A DNA stretch of 8,647 nucleotides. It comes from Erythrobacter sp. UBA1916 (GTDB lineage: Bacteria > Pseudomonadota > Alphaproteobacteria > Sphingomonadales > Sphingomonadaceae). Below are positions 7,073 through 8,647 of the stretch, in pieces. The stretch covers positions 1-8,647 of the forward strand of contig DDFY01000027.1 in assembly GCA_002337385.1 (NCBI GenBank), in the 5' to 3' direction. The stretch's first letter is position 1. Each line of letters opens with the position of its first letter. Under the pieces are notes generated by a model. The model made no database searches and had not been told where the DNA came from. It saw only the letters and a list, made by a program, of their open reading frames with translations. The position numbers and the translations under genes are program-made.

Positions 7073-7157
7073 CACATACCACTCGTTATTCGAAATCAAA
7101 AAATACACCTAGACTATCGGAATAGAATCGGTCTTAATACATATCAGATGGTATGTG
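7073..7157. repeat. Widely spaced inverted repeat CACATACC / GGTATGTG
   Basis: CACATACC at 7073-7080 and its exact reverse complement GGTATGTG at 7150-7157 bracket the AT-rich core of the marR/TonB-receptor intergenic region. The right copy is also one arm of the palindrome at 7139-7156. The two could be separate half-sites for the same regulator, one near each divergent gene. Confidence 0.5.
7139..7156. promoter_or_regulatory. Imperfect palindrome, candidate MarR operator
   Basis: ACATATC (7139-7145), spacer AGAT, GGTATGT (7150-7156): seven-base arms with one mismatch, centred 37 bases before the TonB receptor start codon. Size and position suit a MarR dimer that blocks the receptor promoter. 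A TAGAAT hexamer at 7123-7128 resembles a -10 element, but no good -35 stands at the proper distance. Assignment to the neighbouring MarR is inferred from position. Confidence 0.5.
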
Positions 7158-7184
7158 ATAATCCGTCAGCTCGGGAGATCTGAA

Positions 7185-8647
7185 ATGAATGACGCAATCC
7201 TCAAGTCGGCGGCAGCGTTGCTCGTGTCGACTTCGGCCTTCGCCTCCGTTGCCGCTTCGGCCCAAGCCGGGGAAAGCGAAGCCACCGGGCGCGATGCTGA
7301 CAGCGATCGTATCGTCGTCACCGCGCAGTTCCGCGAACAGGCTTTGCAGGATACGCCGATCGCCATCACTGCGATGAGCGCAGAACTGCTCGAATCTCGG
7401 GGGCAGAAAACAGTTGCCGACATCGGGAACTTCACGCCCAACGTGAAGCTGTCACAGTCATCTTCGCTGGTCGGCAACTCGCTGATCGCCTTTATCCGCG
7501 GCGTGGGCCAGTTCGATTCAAACTTTGCCCTCGAGCCAGGTGTCGGCGTGTACGTCGATGACGTCTACTACGGCACGACCTTCGGTGCGGTGTTTGACCT
7601 GAGCGACCTAGAGCGCGTCGAGGTTCTGCGGGGGCCGCAAGGCACTCTCACAGGGAAAAACTCGCTGGGTGGCGCGGTGCGGCTCATCACGCAAAAACCC
7701 GATGGCGACGATGGCGGCTACGTCGAAGCGACGTATGGCGCCTATGACCGGATGGAGTTGCGCGCCGCTGCCTCGGTGACACTGGCAGACGGTCTCTATG
7801 CCAGGATCTCTGGCCTCATGAAGCGCGCCGACGGCTACATGACACTGCTCGATTACGGCTGCGCCAATCCCGGATCCGGGATTGCACCGAGCCCGGCAGC
7901 GGGCAGCAGTTGCGAAATCGGCACCGAAGGGGGGCAGGACGTCAAGGCACTTCGCCTCAACGTCCGCTATGCCCCCGCCTCCTCTCCGCTCGAGATCAAC
8001 CTGTCAGCCGACATCGCCAGCGACACCTCCGAATCCGTGGCGACGAAGCTGCTTTACGCCAACAATCCGGGCGTGCGCTCTTACGACGCGGGCAACCCGG
8101 CTGGTGGGGTCCCGTTCGATAGTCGCTTCATCACCGGTCCGGAAAGCTATGTTTCCTATGCCAATTATTCGAGCGGCGGAAACTACACGACCGCTTTCGG
8201 CACCCCGCTGCAAGTGCTGCCGGGGACTTTCGATGCCGAGCCGCGCAGCGAAGCAAACAGCTTCGGCCTTTCGGCAAATATCAATTTCAAGGTTTCCGAC
8301 AATCTGAGCCTGACATCGATCACAGCCTACCGCGAAGCCGACGGCTATGCCGGGATCGATATTGACGGGTCGCCGCTGGCTGTCCTGACGCAGGCCTATG
8401 ACTTGTCTCACGAGCAATTCACGCAGGAGGTGCGCCTCTCGGCGGCAATCGGAGACCTGGCCGATTTGACCGTGGGCGGCTTTTATTACGAAGCAAACGA
8501 CCTTCTGGCCAACCGGACGAAGATCCCCCCGGTGCTGTTCGATTTCCTGAGCAATGACCCGGTGAAGACCACCAGCAAATCGGTTTTTGCCCACGCCGAG
8601 GTCCGGCCGATACAGGATCTCACGCTTGTTCCCCGTCAGCACCAATG
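7185..8647 (+). CDS. TonB-dependent outer-membrane receptor, 3' end missing
   Basis: Outer-membrane active transporter powered by TonB-ExbBD; 487 residues are visible out of the usual 700-800. ATG 7185 has GGGAG at 7173-7177, 7 bases upstream. The signal peptide MNDAILKSAAALLVSTSAF ends at about AQA (residue 28). A TonB-box-like DRIVVTA lies at 41-47. The plug domain (about 50-165) shows QDTPIAITAMSAELL, FIRGVGQFDSNF, PGVGVYVDDVYYG, LERVEVLRGPQGTL and KNSLGGAVRLIT. Barrel strands follow from about residue 175, including SLTSITAYREADGY and FTQEVRLSA. There is no N-terminal signalling extension of the FecA type. The last codons (VPRQHQ after DLTL) break the expected barrel strand, where sequence like GGLRYT is usual, and coincide with the terminal 20-base repeat, so they may be artificial. 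The substrate is not readable from sequence; the MarR neighbour hints at an aromatic or other small organic compound. Confidence 0.9.
   Translation, partial: MNDAILKSAAALLVSTSAFASVAASAQAGESEATGRDADSDRIVVTAQFREQALQDTPIAITAMSAELLESRGQKTVADIGNFTPNVKLSQSSSLVGNSLIAFIRGVGQFDSNFALEPGVGVYVDDVYYGTTFGAVFDLSDLERVEVLRGPQGTLTGKNSLGGAVRLITQKPDGDDGGYVEATYGAYDRMELRAAASVTLADGLYARISGLMKRADGYMTLLDYGCANPGSGIAPSPAAGSSCEIGTEGGQDVKALRLNVRYAPASSPLEINLSADIASDTSESVATKLLYANNPGVRSYDAGNPAGGVPFDSRFITGPESYVSYANYSSGGNYTTAFGTPLQVLPGTFDAEPRSEANSFGLSANINFKVSDNLSLTSITAYREADGYAGIDIDGSPLAVLTQAYDLSHEQFTQEVRLSAAIGDLADLTVGGFYYEANDLLANRTKIPPVLFDFLSNDPVKTTSKSVFAHAEVRPIQDLTLVPRQHQ
8628..8647 (-). repeat. Right copy of 20-bp terminal inverted repeat
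   Basis: GTTCCCCGTCAGCACCAATG, the exact reverse complement of bases 1-20. It falls in the TonB receptor frame and encodes VPRQHQ there, as the left copy does in the LysR frame. The receptor's barrel pattern is disrupted exactly where the repeat begins. Confidence 0.9.

Noticed and set aside
6967..7077. Extending the MarR protein to ATG 7077 (206 residues)
   Set aside because: The extra residues are not MarR-like, have no ribosome site, and would use up half of the divergent control region.
1..8647. A transposon or invertible element bounded by the 20-bp terminal repeats
   Set aside because: The repeats lie inside two coding frames, no transposase or recombinase is intact in the window, and the match coincides exactly with the window borders, so an artefact is the simpler reading.

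Overview
The window looks like chromosomal DNA of an alphaproteobacterium, most likely a sphingomonad (Sphingomonadales). The evidence is high-GC coding sequence with strong third-position GC, a TonB-dependent receptor of the sphingomonad style, and a lipoprotein/parvulin/HupE gene set of the kind expected there. The assignment comes from protein style, not from a marker gene. No rRNA, tRNA, CRISPR array or complete mobile element is visible.

Layout. (1) 1-533, minus strand: 5' part of a LysR-type regulator gene, cut by the window edge. (2) 534-632: divergent intergenic region with a perfect 10-bp inverted repeat (551-573) that contains a LysR T-N11-A box. (3) 633-6236, plus strand: a compact four-gene operon encoding two tandem DUF3604 lipoproteins with PHP-type metallohydrolase motifs, a membrane-anchored parvulin-type peptidyl-prolyl isomerase, and a HupE/UreJ-like membrane protein with an extra periplasmic domain. 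Each of the three junctions offers the same 4-base overlap GTGA, which implies tight translational coupling. (4) 6237-6456: a decayed 3' end of an insertion-sequence transposase on the minus strand. (5) 6457-6966, minus strand: a MarR-family regulator. (6) 6967-7184: divergent, AT-rich intergenic region with an imperfect palindrome. (7) 7185-8647, plus strand: TonB-dependent outer-membrane receptor, cut by the window edge.

How the genes may work together. The operon describes an envelope-located module of unknown substrate: two exported lipoproteins with a complete set of PHP-like metal-ligand motifs, a periplasm-facing folding factor, and a membrane protein from a family of metal (Ni/Co-type) permeases. 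The LysR regulator probably controls it from the shared intergenic operator. The MarR/TonB receptor pair is a second, separately regulated unit. The transposase relic between them marks an old insertion and possibly the border between two unrelated loci.

Caution: the first 20 bases and the last 20 bases of the window are exact reverse complements. The last 20 bases do not encode what a TonB receptor should have at that point, so the ends are suspect as technical sequence or an assembly join, and both edge genes should be read with that in mind.
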